Shown here in pieces: positions 19,292 through 28,539 of a DNA stretch of 64,000 nucleotides. The translations under genes were made by a program, and so were the position numbers. The stretch is from positions 1 to 64,000 of the forward strand of contig NZ_VCGY01000002.1 in assembly GCF_016597725.1 (NCBI RefSeq), written 5' to 3'. The notes under the pieces were generated by a model. It did not search any database, was not told the origin of the DNA, and saw only the letters and a program-made list of their open reading frames with translations. The DNA is from Marinobacter sp. 1-4A. GTDB taxonomy: Bacteria > Pseudomonadota > Gammaproteobacteria > Pseudomonadales > Oleiphilaceae. The number at the start of each line of letters is the position of its first letter. Position 1 is the first letter of the stretch.

Positions 19292-20597
19292 TGTCAGCCC
19301 CGTTTTTCAACAAAGCGGCAAATGTTTTGGATTCGTTCTCCCGCTCGCCGTTAAGCAAGTCAGCAGGGAACACTGGCGGCAGCCTGTCAACAACACGATC
19401 TTCATCGCGGCGGACAACCTTAAGCACATCCCCTACGGTAATAAGGTCCAGTGCTCGCCCAGGTACCAGCTGATCGCCCTGTGGCCCCGCAAGGCTTAAT
19501 AAGCCTGCGCGAATCAGCTTGTCGCTAACGGCTCGGGTTACTTCGCCCGGCACACGCAAATCATGTTCCAAAGCCTCCTGCTGCGGCGCTTTTTTGCCCT
19601 CGCTAAAGGGCCGCGCTACAAGCCACATCATGGCCAAGGCAATTTTTTCCTGCAACTCTGGCGCAAGCTGTACATGGCTGCGTTTAGCAACGGAACCTGG
19701 GTTTTGCAGGTAATACGAAAGGCTTGCCCCCAGAAGCAGAATCATCCAGTTCAGATAAATCCAGATCAGCATAATAATGCCGATCGCAAAACTGGAATAA
19801 ATCGCTGCGTATTTAGCCGAGCCCGCTACAAAAGAGGCAAACAGCATACCCCCAGCCTGCCAGGAAACACCGGCAACCAAACCGCCAATGGCCGCATACC
19901 GAACTTTTACGCGAGTATTGGGCATAAATACGTAAACGAAGGTGAAGGCGCCCACCACAAGGAAAAACGGCGTGAAGCGGCTGGCGGCAAGAATCACCGA
20001 GCCAAAGGGCTCAATGGCAATCAGAGTTTGAACGAAAGATGACGAGAAGATGGTAGCGCTCACACCGATGGCAGAAACCATCAACAACGGCCCGACCATA
20101 ATAACGCTCAGGTAGTTGCTGAACCTCTGGGCCACGGAGCGCATCTCCGGCACATGCCAGATCATATTGAACGAACGCTCGATTTTCTGAACCAGCGACA
20201 CCACCGTGTATACCAACAGGCCTAAACCGACGGAGCCCAACACCCCCACCTTCATGTTGTCCACGAAGCCCAGTATACGCTCTGCCATTTCAACGCCTTC
20301 AGGCCCCATGGGCTGAAAGAACTGGAACAGGAAGGGTTCCATACGTTGATGCACACCCAGTGCTTTCAAAACCGAAAAACTCAAGGCAAGCAAAGGCACA
20401 ATACTTAAGAGCGTGGTGTACACCAGACTCATAGCGTGCAGAGTTAGCTGCCCGCTAATCACATCACGTATCAAGGCATAAGCAGAGCGGCCAACCTTGT
20501 ACAGCCAAGTCCAAGGCCAGCTTTGCGGCGGATTCGGATTTGCGAGAATCCAGTTTTCTGCAGCCTGCAGACGTTCTTTTAATTGGAAAGAAGCCAC
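19275..20597 (-). CDS. YihY family inner-membrane protein
   Basis: This 440-residue protein has six hydrophobic segments in the YihY/BrkB arrangement, including SLVYTTLLSIVPLLALSFSVLKA, VGLGLLVYTVVSLVQKIERSFN, FTPFFLVVGAFTFVYVFMPN and the terminal SFAIGIIMLIWIYLNWMILLLGA. A soluble C-terminal extension of about 140 residues carries a winged-helix-like region and is longer than in the shortest family members. The family was once called ribonuclease BN; a nuclease function is no longer accepted. Function unknown. Confidence 0.87.
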   Translation of the reverse strand: MASFQLKERLQAAENWILANPNPPQSWPWTWLYKVGRSAYALIRDVISGQLTLHAMSLVYTTLLSIVPLLALSFSVLKALGVHQRMEPFLFQFFQPMGPEGVEMAERILGFVDNMKVGVLGSVGLGLLVYTVVSLVQKIERSFNMIWHVPEMRSVAQRFSNYLSVIMVGPLLMVSAIGVSATIFSSSFVQTLIAIEPFGSVILAASRFTPFFLVVGAFTFVYVFMPNTRVKVRYAAIGGLVAGVSWQAGGMLFASFVAGSAKYAAIYSSFAIGIIMLIWIYLNWMILLLGASLSYYLQNPGSVAKRSHVQLAPELQEKIALAMMWLVARPFSEGKKAPQQEALEHDLRVPGEVTRAVSDKLIRAGLLSLAGPQGDQLVPGRALDLITVGDVLKVVRRDEDRVVDRLPPVFPADLLNGERENESKTFAALLKNGADTSSAG

Positions 20598-20747
20598 TTA
20601 ACGTCCTGTTTTCTATATATCAAGAAGGTAACCTGAAACGGATACGAAACAAAATGAGTATGGCCTACTTTCAGAGGCATAGGAAAGCAGGCCTGTCGGA
20701 TTCCATGCACCAGTGCAACTTTACCGCGCCATTGCGGCGCATCAGCC

Positions 20748-21350
20748 CTACCAAGTAACGGACTTGTTAGGGCCCCGCTTGATGATGGGAGTTTCACCTT
20801 CCCAAATGGCCAGACCGGATGCCAACTCCGTTAGAGACAGTTGGATGTAATATTCCACCTGCTGCTCTTTCCCGACCTTATGGTTACGCTGAAGAATCTT
20901 TCCGGAGAGGCTTAAATCCGGCGCCTGAAGCGTACCCTTACTTTGTACGGTAGACTGGTCGAACTCCTCAGATTCCCTCAGCTCACGCGCTTTCTGGGTC
21001 ATTTCGTCTTCAGCGCCATTAAGGCCAACCGCCGTGGTGGTTACAACCTTGCCTGAGCGTAAAAGCGCCACCCGGATTTTCTTGGTTAATTGGTCTGTGT
21101 CGATCCGTTGCATGGTGTCGTTGGTAATACGGCTGACCACCATTATGTAACGGCCACCATTTGGATTATTTACGGCTCCGCTTGCAAGCATGTCTTCAAC
21201 GGCATCGGTCGCCGCTTTTTCAAAATCCCGGTAATCCATGGTCATGGCAACCGGGCCATCGTCAGCAGCCGGATCGATGTAGCGGGTAGGTGCGGCACAG
21301 CCAGCCAGAACCGCAAGTCCTGCAGTTATAACAACAGCGCGTATCAACAT
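20748..21350 (-). CDS. lpoB: Penicillin-binding protein activator LpoB
   Basis: The 200-residue outer-membrane lipoprotein precursor has lipobox LAGC (Cys near residue 18), a short linker and the globular LpoB domain (YRDFEKAATDAVEDML, GGRYIMVVSRITNDTMQRIDT, LSGKILQRN). LpoB reaches through the peptidoglycan to stimulate PBP1b. As in enterobacteria it lies next to a ycfL-type gene, here 12 bp upstream, and a third lipoprotein gene further upstream on the same strand. Confidence 0.88.
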   Translation of the reverse strand: MLIRAVVITAGLAVLAGCAAPTRYIDPAADDGPVAMTMDYRDFEKAATDAVEDMLASGAVNNPNGGRYIMVVSRITNDTMQRIDTDQLTKKIRVALLRSGKVVTTTAVGLNGAEDEMTQKARELRESEEFDQSTVQSKGTLQAPDLSLSGKILQRNHKVGKEQQVEYYIQLSLTELASGLAIWEGETPIIKRGPNKSVTW

Positions 21351-21362
21351 TAGGTTTTCCTT

Positions 21363-21755
21363 TTATTTGGGCTCACGAAGATGCAATTGGTAACTGGTAG
21401 CCCTTGAGTGGGGTGCCGTCGCCTTAAAATAGCGGGTTTGCCCTGTTAGCAAGCTCGCTTTTCGGTAGCCTTCACCAACGCCGGGCACAGTCATACCCTT
21501 GGCATCAAACCAGGTCACCTTCCACGCCAACTCTGCGTCTGATCTCGCCTCAACCGCGAACTGTATCTGCAGAAGGCTCTCCCCATCGGGCTGGGGCACG
21601 CGCTCCTCAAAGAGCTCTGTTACGGCGGTGATGTAAATAACTTCCGGGTCTACCTTCAGCTCTTGCCTATCGGCCAATAAGTTACTTACTTCGGGTTGCG
21701 AAGCACAGCCTGCCAAACCAAGAACCAGCAAGCTGGCGAACAATACTGATTTCAT
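21363..21755 (-). CDS. YcfL family lipoprotein (DUF1425)
   Basis: This 130-residue lipoprotein precursor has signal MKSVLFASLLVLGLAGC. The mature part fits the DUF1425/YcfL family with FAVEARSDAELAWKVTWFDAKG and a C-terminal YQLHLREPK strand. Function is unknown; the conserved neighbourhood with lpoB suggests a role in cell-envelope assembly. It lies between lpoB and the COG3014 lipoprotein gene. Confidence 0.8.
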   Translation of the reverse strand: MKSVLFASLLVLGLAGCASQPEVSNLLADRQELKVDPEVIYITAVTELFEERVPQPDGESLLQIQFAVEARSDAELAWKVTWFDAKGMTVPGVGEGYRKASLLTGQTRYFKATAPHSRATSYQLHLREPK

Positions 21756-21814
21756 AAGGTGCGTCCTGTTTTGTGTTAATCAGCTTATCTATATTGCTGT
21801 GAAAGCTCATGCTA

Positions 21815-23299
21815 CTACTCATACCACTTGGGTAAACGCGCAAAAGCCGCCTCAGCTCCACCTTGCAAATCCATAATAATCACCGTTGCCGGTGCCTGTA
21901 ACGTCGGGCGTTTCACATACACCAGAGTAAATGGCTGTTGCGGAATTTCCAGCGCGCCCAGCGTCTCCCCCCTATGATCCAGCAGTGACAGGGTTCCGTT
22001 TTCCGGGCGATCAGTGCGGGCAGTCTGCCAGTGGTTCGGCAGCGCCTGCCAGCTGCGCAAGTCAGCCTGAGTGGTTGCTATGGTCAGCACCGCGGCGAAA
22101 AGTTGCCCCACAGGGCCAAATTGCTCAGCTGCTTCTCTCTGAAGAACCGCTTTGCTGATAGCAGAGGTAACCGCTCTGGTGAGTATGCCTGAAAAACGCT
22201 CCTTCATTTCGGTACGGACAACTTTGCCCATATCCGAAATGCGCTCGGTTCGTATTACCTCGCCGGAGGAATCTGCTGCGCCGATGCTCCCGGGTACCGC
22301 AGAGCGGTCAGTGTATACAGGTAAGGCAATGCTAAAATACGAGGGCACTTGTTGGTTACCGTAGGTCAAAAACAACGGCACATCCAAACGCGATTCCCTA
22401 AGCACCGGACCCAGTCCGTTCTCATACACAATCCACACCTGCGGCGGCAGGGTTTGCAAGCTCTGCGCGCCCGAGGCAAGGCTCTCAGCTAGGTCCGCAT
22501 CTGCTTGCAGCATCCTATTCCCGGGGCTCATTTCTGCCACTCGGGCAAGTGAGGTCACAGCACGTTCGTAGTCTGAACCGCCTTCGGCATTCGCGAGAAA
22601 ATAAAGGCCGTGCAGGTAGGTGCTGAAAGGCACGATGAACTCCGGGAAAACAGACCATTTCGAAGGCGCACCATAGCGGTTGTCGACCGCTGATTGAAAA
22701 CTGCCGCTCTGAAGGCTGTTGCGAACCATAGAGGCTTTTTGGCTTCCCCCCTCCGCTTCATGCTTCAAGGCGGCCTGTTGTGCAGCAATCTCCTTACGAA
22801 AATACTCAACAGCGCGTCTGGTACGATCATTGGCCCGGTTAAATTCCACTCGGGCATAATCATTATTGCCCGATGCAAGAAACGCCAGCCCTTTGTAGGT
22901 GTTCACCAGAACAGCTTCTGACAGCAAAGCCTTGTAGTCTCGCTCTGAGTCATTAACCATCACCGCCATCAAGCCTTCCGCAGTGCTTGCCAGCAGCCCC
23001 ATGGTATCTTGGCCTTTCATTCCCTCTTCAGCGAGGTCGTAGGCTTTTGTGGATTCACTGTTTCGATCGGTCAGGCGGTACATTTCCCCCTGATGCAGCA
23101 GTTCTAGCAAATGCTCTTGAGTGTCGACAGCTTTGTTTTCAGGCGCAGGGAAGCTCACTGCTTTCAGCGCAGCGTCGTAATCACCGGTCACATAAGCGGC
23201 GTTAAACAAAGCCAACTGGTCGCGGTGCTGGAATGACGAGCACCCCGACACAAGCACCGTCGAAAAAGCGGCCACAATCATATACCGCAGTGCTGTCAA
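21815..23299 (-). CDS. COG3014-type lipoprotein with TPR-like N-terminal half
   Basis: From the TTG at 23299 this is a 494-residue lipoprotein precursor: MTALRYMIVAAFSTVLVSGC gives a clean signal peptide and lipobox. AGAGG lies 6-7 bases before the TTG. Longer frames (up to 535 residues from 23422) would overlap the upstream dehydrogenase gene by 70 bp and bury the signal peptide, so I reject them; an ATG at 23281 is the alternative. The N-terminal half has helical, TPR-like repeats (LALFNAAYVTGDYDAALKA, LAFLASGNNDYARVEFNRA). COG3014 proteins neighbour YcfL and LpoB in gammaproteobacteria; function unknown. Confidence 0.78.
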   Translation of the reverse strand: MTALRYMIVAAFSTVLVSGCSSFQHRDQLALFNAAYVTGDYDAALKAVSFPAPENKAVDTQEHLLELLHQGEMYRLTDRNSESTKAYDLAEEGMKGQDTMGLLASTAEGLMAVMVNDSERDYKALLSEAVLVNTYKGLAFLASGNNDYARVEFNRANDRTRRAVEYFRKEIAAQQAALKHEAEGGSQKASMVRNSLQSGSFQSAVDNRYGAPSKWSVFPEFIVPFSTYLHGLYFLANAEGGSDYERAVTSLARVAEMSPGNRMLQADADLAESLASGAQSLQTLPPQVWIVYENGLGPVLRESRLDVPLFLTYGNQQVPSYFSIALPVYTDRSAVPGSIGAADSSGEVIRTERISDMGKVVRTEMKERFSGILTRAVTSAISKAVLQREAAEQFGPVGQLFAAVLTIATTQADLRSWQALPNHWQTARTDRPENGTLSLLDHRGETLGALEIPQQPFTLVYVKRPTLQAPATVIIMDLQGGAEAAFARLPKWYE

Positions 23300-23352
23300 G
23301 CCATTACCTCTCGCACACCCTCTCTCCCTGCACAACATTGCCTGTTGATAGA

Positions 23353-24288
23353 TCAAGAAACCGAAGCAAGGTTGTGCGCTGTGATATCCACAATGCGTTG
23401 TCGTGCTTCGCGGCTGGCCCATGCCGAGTGCGGTGTAATGATGAGATTCGGAATATCTTCAGCAAGCAGGGCATTGCCATTGCGCGGCGGCTCCTCGGTC
23501 AGAACATCAAAACCGGCACCCCTAATAATGCCTTCACGTAAGGCGTTCGCAAGAGCGCCTTCATCCACAAGGCCGCCACGGCTGGTGTTAATTAAAAGAG
23601 CGTCCGGCTTCATCATCTGCAACTCACGTGCGCCAATCAGGTTGCGGGTTTCATCGGTAAGAAGACAGTGCAGCGAGAGCACATCAACTTGAGGCAAAAG
23701 CTCATCCAGCGGAATCCGTGAGTAGCCATCAACCTTGCCTGTTGCCTGCCCCGGCCGCGCGCCGAGCAATATCTTCATACCAAAGGCTTTGGCTCGCTCG
23801 GCCACACCTTGGCCTAAGTCACCGTAGCCCACAATACCTAAAGTTCGGCCTTCCAGCTCCATGATGGGGTGGTTCATTAGGCAAAACATGTCGCTCTGCG
23901 CCCAGCGCCCTGCCCGCACATCCCGATCGTAATCCAGCAAGCGCGTTGCTAAAGCCAAAATCAGCGCCATGGTGTGCTGGGCTACCGTGGAGCGCCCGTA
24001 GTTCGTCACGTTCAGCACCTGTATGCCGTGGTCTTTGGCGGCATTTAGATCTATGTTGTTCAACCCAGTGGCCACAACCGCTATGGTTTTTAGCTCGGGG
24101 CTGTGTTCAAAGTGCTCGCGCCCGAGTACCACCTTGTTGACCAACACCGTATCAAAACCCCGAATTCGTTCAGCCACCTGTTCTGGCGCTGTAGCCCCAT
24201 GTTTCACAAGGCCGCCAGTCACGCGCTCAATAGGCGCAAAATCCACATCATTGCCAAGCGTAGTGGCATCCAAAAACACGGCTTTCAT
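23353..24288 (-). CDS. NAD-dependent D-2-hydroxyacid dehydrogenase
   Basis: This 311-residue enzyme has the D-isomer 2-hydroxyacid dehydrogenase fold: the central Rossmann domain with GIVGYGDLGQGVAERAKAFG, the arginine motif LLINTSRGGLVDEGAL, a GFDVLTEEPP segment and the catalytic histidine in ITPHSAW. It resembles hydroxypyruvate/glycerate dehydrogenase (HprA). The exact substrate cannot be told by eye. The start is the third ATG at 24288 because AAGGAG sits 6 bases upstream. It is divergent from tpm. Confidence 0.88.
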   Translation of the reverse strand: MKAVFLDATTLGNDVDFAPIERVTGGLVKHGATAPEQVAERIRGFDTVLVNKVVLGREHFEHSPELKTIAVVATGLNNIDLNAAKDHGIQVLNVTNYGRSTVAQHTMALILALATRLLDYDRDVRAGRWAQSDMFCLMNHPIMELEGRTLGIVGYGDLGQGVAERAKAFGMKILLGARPGQATGKVDGYSRIPLDELLPQVDVLSLHCLLTDETRNLIGARELQMMKPDALLINTSRGGLVDEGALANALREGIIRGAGFDVLTEEPPRNGNALLAEDIPNLIITPHSAWASREARQRIVDITAHNLASVS

Positions 24289-24362
24289 ACTTTTCTCCTT
24301 CATCAATAAACACTGAGATTAAGGTAGACTGAATCAAACATCCAAATAAGAGAATCGAAACT

Positions 24363-25016
24363 ATGGAACACGAATTCTGGCACGAGCGCTGGAGCAAAAA
24401 GGAAATCGGCTTTCACGAAGGCTCCGTCAACAAGTTTTTATACGATCACTGGCCCGAGCTTTCTGGCGGCGGCACTGAGGGTGTTTTTGTACCCTTGTGC
24501 GGCAAAGCCCACGATATGTGGTGGCTGCACGATCGCGGGCACCCGGTTATTGGTGTAGAGCTGAGTGAAATCGCCTGTAAAGACTTTTTTGAGGAGGCGG
24601 GCGAGAAAGCCATGGTGCACCCAAGCGAGCCCTTCACCAAATTCAAGCATGAAAGCCTGCAGCTCTGGTGCGGCGATTTCTTTCAATTGGTGCCAGATGA
24701 CTTAAAGCACAGTCGCTTGGTATACGACCGTGCTGCGCTCATTGCCCTGCCACCTTCAATGCGCAAAGCCTATGTGGAACATCTTACGGCCGTCATCCCC
24801 GATGGCACACGCATTTTGCTTATCACCCTCGACTACGGCACAAAAATCAGTCCGCCACCGTTTAACGTGAGCGATGAAGAGGTTCGCGAACTCTATTCAC
24901 CGGATTACGAGATTGAGCACATTCTTACCAACACGCTGCCCAACGACCACCCGTTCACCAAGCGCAAAGGCCTTATTGGTGCAACAGAGAGCGTATTCAG
25001 ACTGACTAAACGCTGA
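24363..25016 (+). CDS. tpm: Thiopurine S-methyltransferase
   Basis: The 217-residue SAM-dependent methyltransferase begins EFWHERWSKKEIGFHEG, typical of bacterial thiopurine methyltransferases, followed by VFVPLCGKAHDMWWLHDRGH (SAM site), GVELSEIAC and VYDRAALIALPP. In bacteria the family is linked to methylation of thiopurines and of selenium or tellurium compounds. Length is standard. The next 238 bp, to prkA, hold no gene that I can see. Confidence 0.92.
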   Translation: MEHEFWHERWSKKEIGFHEGSVNKFLYDHWPELSGGGTEGVFVPLCGKAHDMWWLHDRGHPVIGVELSEIACKDFFEEAGEKAMVHPSEPFTKFKHESLQLWCGDFFQLVPDDLKHSRLVYDRAALIALPPSMRKAYVEHLTAVIPDGTRILLITLDYGTKISPPPFNVSDEEVRELYSPDYEIEHILTNTLPNDHPFTKRKGLIGATESVFRLTKR

Positions 25017-25254
25017 GGCCAGCAGCCCAGCGGTAACATAATTTAATGAACCTTAACCATTAACAGCCTGTCCAACCTCGTGACCGTGAACTAAGCTCAG
25101 ATTGAATAGGTCAAAACCCGACACAGATCGTGACAGGCCAAAACCGATACTTCCATTCACCTATAACCAAAGCGAATCGCCGTCGTGGCGACCGTAACTT
25201 AACGGGGATACTGCGTGCACTGAAAGCTGAAGAACAGCGAGCGAGGGGCTACCA

Positions 25255-27177
25255 ATGAGCATACTGCAGCAATTCAAAAACCGGTATGAGAGCACCCAAG
25301 AAGAAGAGTACAGTCTTGAAGAATACCTAGAGATCTGCAAAAACGACCCAGCGGCCTACGCCACGGCTGCAGAACGGTTACTGATTGCCATCGGCGAACC
25401 CGAATTTGTCGATACTTCCCGCGATGCACGTCTGTCGCGCATCTTTTCCAACAAAATCATCAAACGCTATCCGGAGTTTTCCGAGTTCTACGGCATGGAA
25501 GAAGCTGTGGAGAACATAGTATCGTTCTTCAGGCACGCAGCTCAGGGTCTGGAAGAAAAGAAACAGATTCTGTATCTGCTTGGGCCGGTTGGTGGTGGTA
25601 AGTCATCGCTGGCAGAGAAGCTGAAGTACCTGATGCAAAAGGTGCCCTTCTACGCAATCAAGGGCTCCCCCGTTAACGAGTCGCCTCTGGGGCTTTTCGA
25701 TCCGGCAGAAGATGCCGCCATTCTGGAAGAAGAATATGGCATTCCTTCCCGCTACTTGAAAAACATCATGTCGCCTTGGGCAGTTAAGCGGCTGCACGAA
25801 TTTGGCGGCGACATTAGCCAATTCCGCGTGGTGAAGAAATACCCTTCCGTTCTAGACCAGGTTGCCGTCTCTAAAACCGAGCCAGGGGACGACAACAATC
25901 AGGATATCTCTGCCCTTGTGGGCAAGGTGAACATCCGCATGCTGGAGGATTATTCACAGGATGATCCCGACGCCTACAGTTTCAGCGGCGGCCTGTGCAA
26001 AGCCAATCAGGGGCTGATGGAATTTGTGGAGATGTTCAAAGCCCCCATCAAAGTGCTGCACCCGTTGTTAACCGCGACTCAAGAGGGTAACTACAACACC
26101 ACCGAAGGCATGGGTTCGGTGCCCTTTGATGGCGTTATTCTGGCCCACTCCAACGAGTCGGAATGGCAAACCTTCCGCAACAACAAGCACAACGAGGCCT
26201 TTCTTGACCGGGTGTATATCGTCAAGGTGCCTTACTGCGTGCGGGTTACGGAAGAGATCGAGATATACAAAAAGCTTCTGCAAAACAGCTCTCTGGCTGG
26301 GTCGCCCTGCGCCCCGGACACACTGGACATGCTGGCCCAGTTTTCAGTTCTCTCGCGTATTAAGGAGCCTGAAAATTCCAGCATTTTCTCCAAAATGCGG
26401 GTCTATGACGGCCAGAACATTAAAGATACAGACCCCAAAGCCAAATCCATTCAAGAATATCGGGATGCAGCGGGCGTAAACGAGGGTATGGACGGCCTCT
26501 CGACCCGGTTCGCCTTCAAGATTCTCTCCAAGGTGTTTAACTTCGACACCACTGAAGTGGCCGCCAACCCGGTGCACCTGCTGTATGTGATTGAAAAGCA
26601 GATTGAACAGGAGCAGTTCGCGCCAGACGTTCAAGAGCGCTATCTGCGCTTCATCAAGGAATTCCTGGCACCCCATTACGTTCAGTTTATCGGTAAAGAA
26701 ATCCAGACGGCCTATCTGGAAAGCTACAGCGAGTACGGGCAAAACCTGTTTGACCGCTACGTAACCTATGCCGACCTGTGGATTCAGGATCAGGAATTCC
26801 GGGATCCGGAAACTGGCGAAATCCTCGACCGTTCTTCCATCAACGAGGAACTGGAGAAAATCGAAAAGCCGGCGGGCATCAGCAACCCCAAGGATTTCCG
26901 CAACGAGGTGGTCAACTTTGTACTGCGGGCGCGAGCCAACAATCAGGGCGAAAACCCATCCTGGCTCAGCTATGAAAAGCTGCGCAGCGTGATCGAGAAG
27001 AAAATGTTCTCCAACACCGAAGACTTGCTGCCGGTTATTTCGTTCAACCCTAAAGCCAGCCAGGAGGATCAGAACAAGCACAAACAGTTCGTCGAACGCA
27101 TGGTCGATCGTGGCTATACGGAGAAGCAGGTGCGCCTGCTGGCAGAGTGGTACCTGCGGGTTCGCAAGTCTCACTAG
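25255..27177 (+). CDS. prkA: PrkA family serine protein kinase (YeaG)
   Basis: This 640-residue cytoplasmic protein has an N-terminal AAA-type ATPase module with Walker A GPVGGGKSSLAEKL near residue 111, and the C-terminal PrkA domain. In E. coli, YeaG is made under nutrient stress and acts with YeaH. Family members typically have about 640 residues. GAGGGG precedes the ATG. It heads the prkA-yeaH-spoVR operon, and a strong hairpin (27179-27213) separates it from yeaH. Confidence 0.95.
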   Translation: MSILQQFKNRYESTQEEEYSLEEYLEICKNDPAAYATAAERLLIAIGEPEFVDTSRDARLSRIFSNKIIKRYPEFSEFYGMEEAVENIVSFFRHAAQGLEEKKQILYLLGPVGGGKSSLAEKLKYLMQKVPFYAIKGSPVNESPLGLFDPAEDAAILEEEYGIPSRYLKNIMSPWAVKRLHEFGGDISQFRVVKKYPSVLDQVAVSKTEPGDDNNQDISALVGKVNIRMLEDYSQDDPDAYSFSGGLCKANQGLMEFVEMFKAPIKVLHPLLTATQEGNYNTTEGMGSVPFDGVILAHSNESEWQTFRNNKHNEAFLDRVYIVKVPYCVRVTEEIEIYKKLLQNSSLAGSPCAPDTLDMLAQFSVLSRIKEPENSSIFSKMRVYDGQNIKDTDPKAKSIQEYRDAAGVNEGMDGLSTRFAFKILSKVFNFDTTEVAANPVHLLYVIEKQIEQEQFAPDVQERYLRFIKEFLAPHYVQFIGKEIQTAYLESYSEYGQNLFDRYVTYADLWIQDQEFRDPETGEILDRSSINEELEKIEKPAGISNPKDFRNEVVNFVLRARANNQGENPSWLSYEKLRSVIEKKMFSNTEDLLPVISFNPKASQEDQNKHKQFVERMVDRGYTEKQVRLLAEWYLRVRKSH

Positions 27178-27178
27178 C

Positions 27179-27213
27179 AGGATGGCAGGCTCTATAAACG
27201 AGCCTGCCATCCT
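27179..27213. repeat. Strong hairpin between prkA and yeaH
   Basis: AGGATGGCAGGCTC and its exact complement form a 14-bp stem around the 7-base loop TATAAAC, beginning right after the prkA stop. No T-run follows. It probably protects the 3' end of the prkA message or attenuates yeaH-spoVR, giving more PrkA than the downstream proteins. Confidence 0.7.
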
Positions 27214-27243
27214 AGGCCGGAACCTGTAAGTGGAGTGTGAATT

Positions 27244-28539
27244 ATGGGTATGACCCACATAGTCGACCGACGACTGAACGGCAAAAACAAAAGCGCGGTG
27301 AACCGGGAGCGGTTTTTGCGCCGCTACCGGCATCACATAAAAAAGGCGGTTTCGGACGCGGTGCACCGGCGTTCTATCACTGACATAGAACGGGGGGAGA
27401 GCATTAGCATTCCCTCGCGGGATATTGATGAGCCTGTGTTTCACCACGGCCAAGGCGGTCACCGGGAGATGGTTCACCCGGGAAATCAGGAGTTTGTAAC
27501 CGGAGATCGGCTACCCAAACCAGAAGGTGGTGAGGGCCAAGGTCAGGGGCAAGGCCAAGCCAGCCCCGATGGCGAGGGCATGGATGAATTTGCTTTCCAG
27601 ATAACGCAGGAAGAGTTCTTGAACTTCCTGTTTGACGATTTGGAGCTTCCTAACCTTGTTCGCAAAAAGCTCAAAGACACCGAAGCATTCAATTACGTGC
27701 GTTCCGGATTCAGCACTCAGGGTGTGCCCGCCAAGCTCGACGTTGTAAGGTCACTGCGTGGCGCCCACGCGCGCCGCCTCGGCCTTGGCGGTGCCCGCAA
27801 GAAAAAGATTCGCGAGCTTGAGGCTCAGCTTGCGGAGCTAAAAAGCGCGACCGCTGATCTGGACGCTGCGTTCAGCCATGAGGATCAGGTTAAAGCACTC
27901 GAAGACGAAATCGCACGGCTGAAAGCCAATGTGAAACGGATTCCGTTTATTGATGAAATCGACCTGCGTTACCGCCAGCATTTAAAGCAACCCAAGCCTG
28001 CAACCAGCGCTGTGATGTTCTGCCTGATGGACGTTTCCGGCTCTATGACGCAGATGCATAAAGACACCGCCAAGCGGTTTTTCATCCTGCTGTACCTATT
28101 CTTGAAGAAGAACTATAAAAAAATCGACGTGGTGTTCATTCGCCACCACACCAGCGCCAAGGAAGTGGACGAAGAAGAGTTTTTCTATTCCCGTGAAACC
28201 GGCGGCACAATTGTTTCCAGCGCTCTGAAGCTGATGCACAAGATCATCGAATCCCGCTACTCCCCGGCCGAGTGGAACATCTACGCAGCTCAGGCATCCG
28301 ATGGCGACAACTGGAACGACGACTCGCCGGTGTGTGGCAAGCTTCTGACCGACAGCATTCTTCCATTGGTGCAGTATTACGCTTATGTAGAGATTACGCC
28401 CCAAGATCACCAGATGCTCTGGTACGAATATGAGCGGGTGCAGGAGCAGTTCCCCGGAAGTTTTGCGCAACAACAGATTGCGGAGCCCAGCGAGATCTAC
28501 CCGGTCTTTCGCAGGCTTTTTGAGAGGAAAGCGGCATGA
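27244..28539 (+). CDS. yeaH: YeaH/YhbH family protein (DUF444)
   Basis: This 431-residue protein is the partner gene of prkA. A basic N-terminal region is followed by a Gly/Gln-rich linker near residues 95-113, a coiled-coil stretch ([17 protein letters not shown]) and a von Willebrand A-like domain with the metal-site pattern DVSGSM near residue 260 and [13 protein letters not shown]444 proteins work with PrkA in stationary-phase or stress adaptation; the molecular activity is not known. Its stop overlaps the spoVR start (ATGA). Confidence 0.93.
   Translation: MGMTHIVDRRLNGKNKSAVNRERFLRRYRHHIKKAVSDAVHRRSITDIERGESISIPSRDIDEPVFHHGQGGHREMVHPGNQEFVTGDRLPKPEGGEGQGQGQGQASPDGEGMDEFAFQITQEEFLNFLFDDLELPNLVRKKLKDTEAFNYVRSGFSTQGVPAKLDVVRSLRGAHARRLGLGGARKKKIRELEAQLAELKSATADLDAAFSHEDQVKALEDEIARLKANVKRIPFIDEIDLRYRQHLKQPKPATSAVMFCLMDVSGSMTQMHKDTAKRFFILLYLFLKKNYKKIDVVFIRHHTSAKEVDEEEFFYSRETGGTIVSSALKLMHKIIESRYSPAEWNIYAAQASDGDNWNDDSPVCGKLLTDSILPLVQYYAYVEITPQDHQMLWYEYERVQEQFPGSFAQQQIAEPSEIYPVFRRLFERKAA

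Noticed and set aside
25081..25100. TTGAATAGGTCAA-like motif before prkA
   Set aside because: The spacer is 5 bases and the operon is not expected to be FNR-controlled.
26344..27477. Long minus-strand open frame (377 codons) opposite prkA and yeaH
   Set aside because: It runs antisense to two well-recognised genes, has no RBS or recognisable domain, and reflects codon bias of the real genes.
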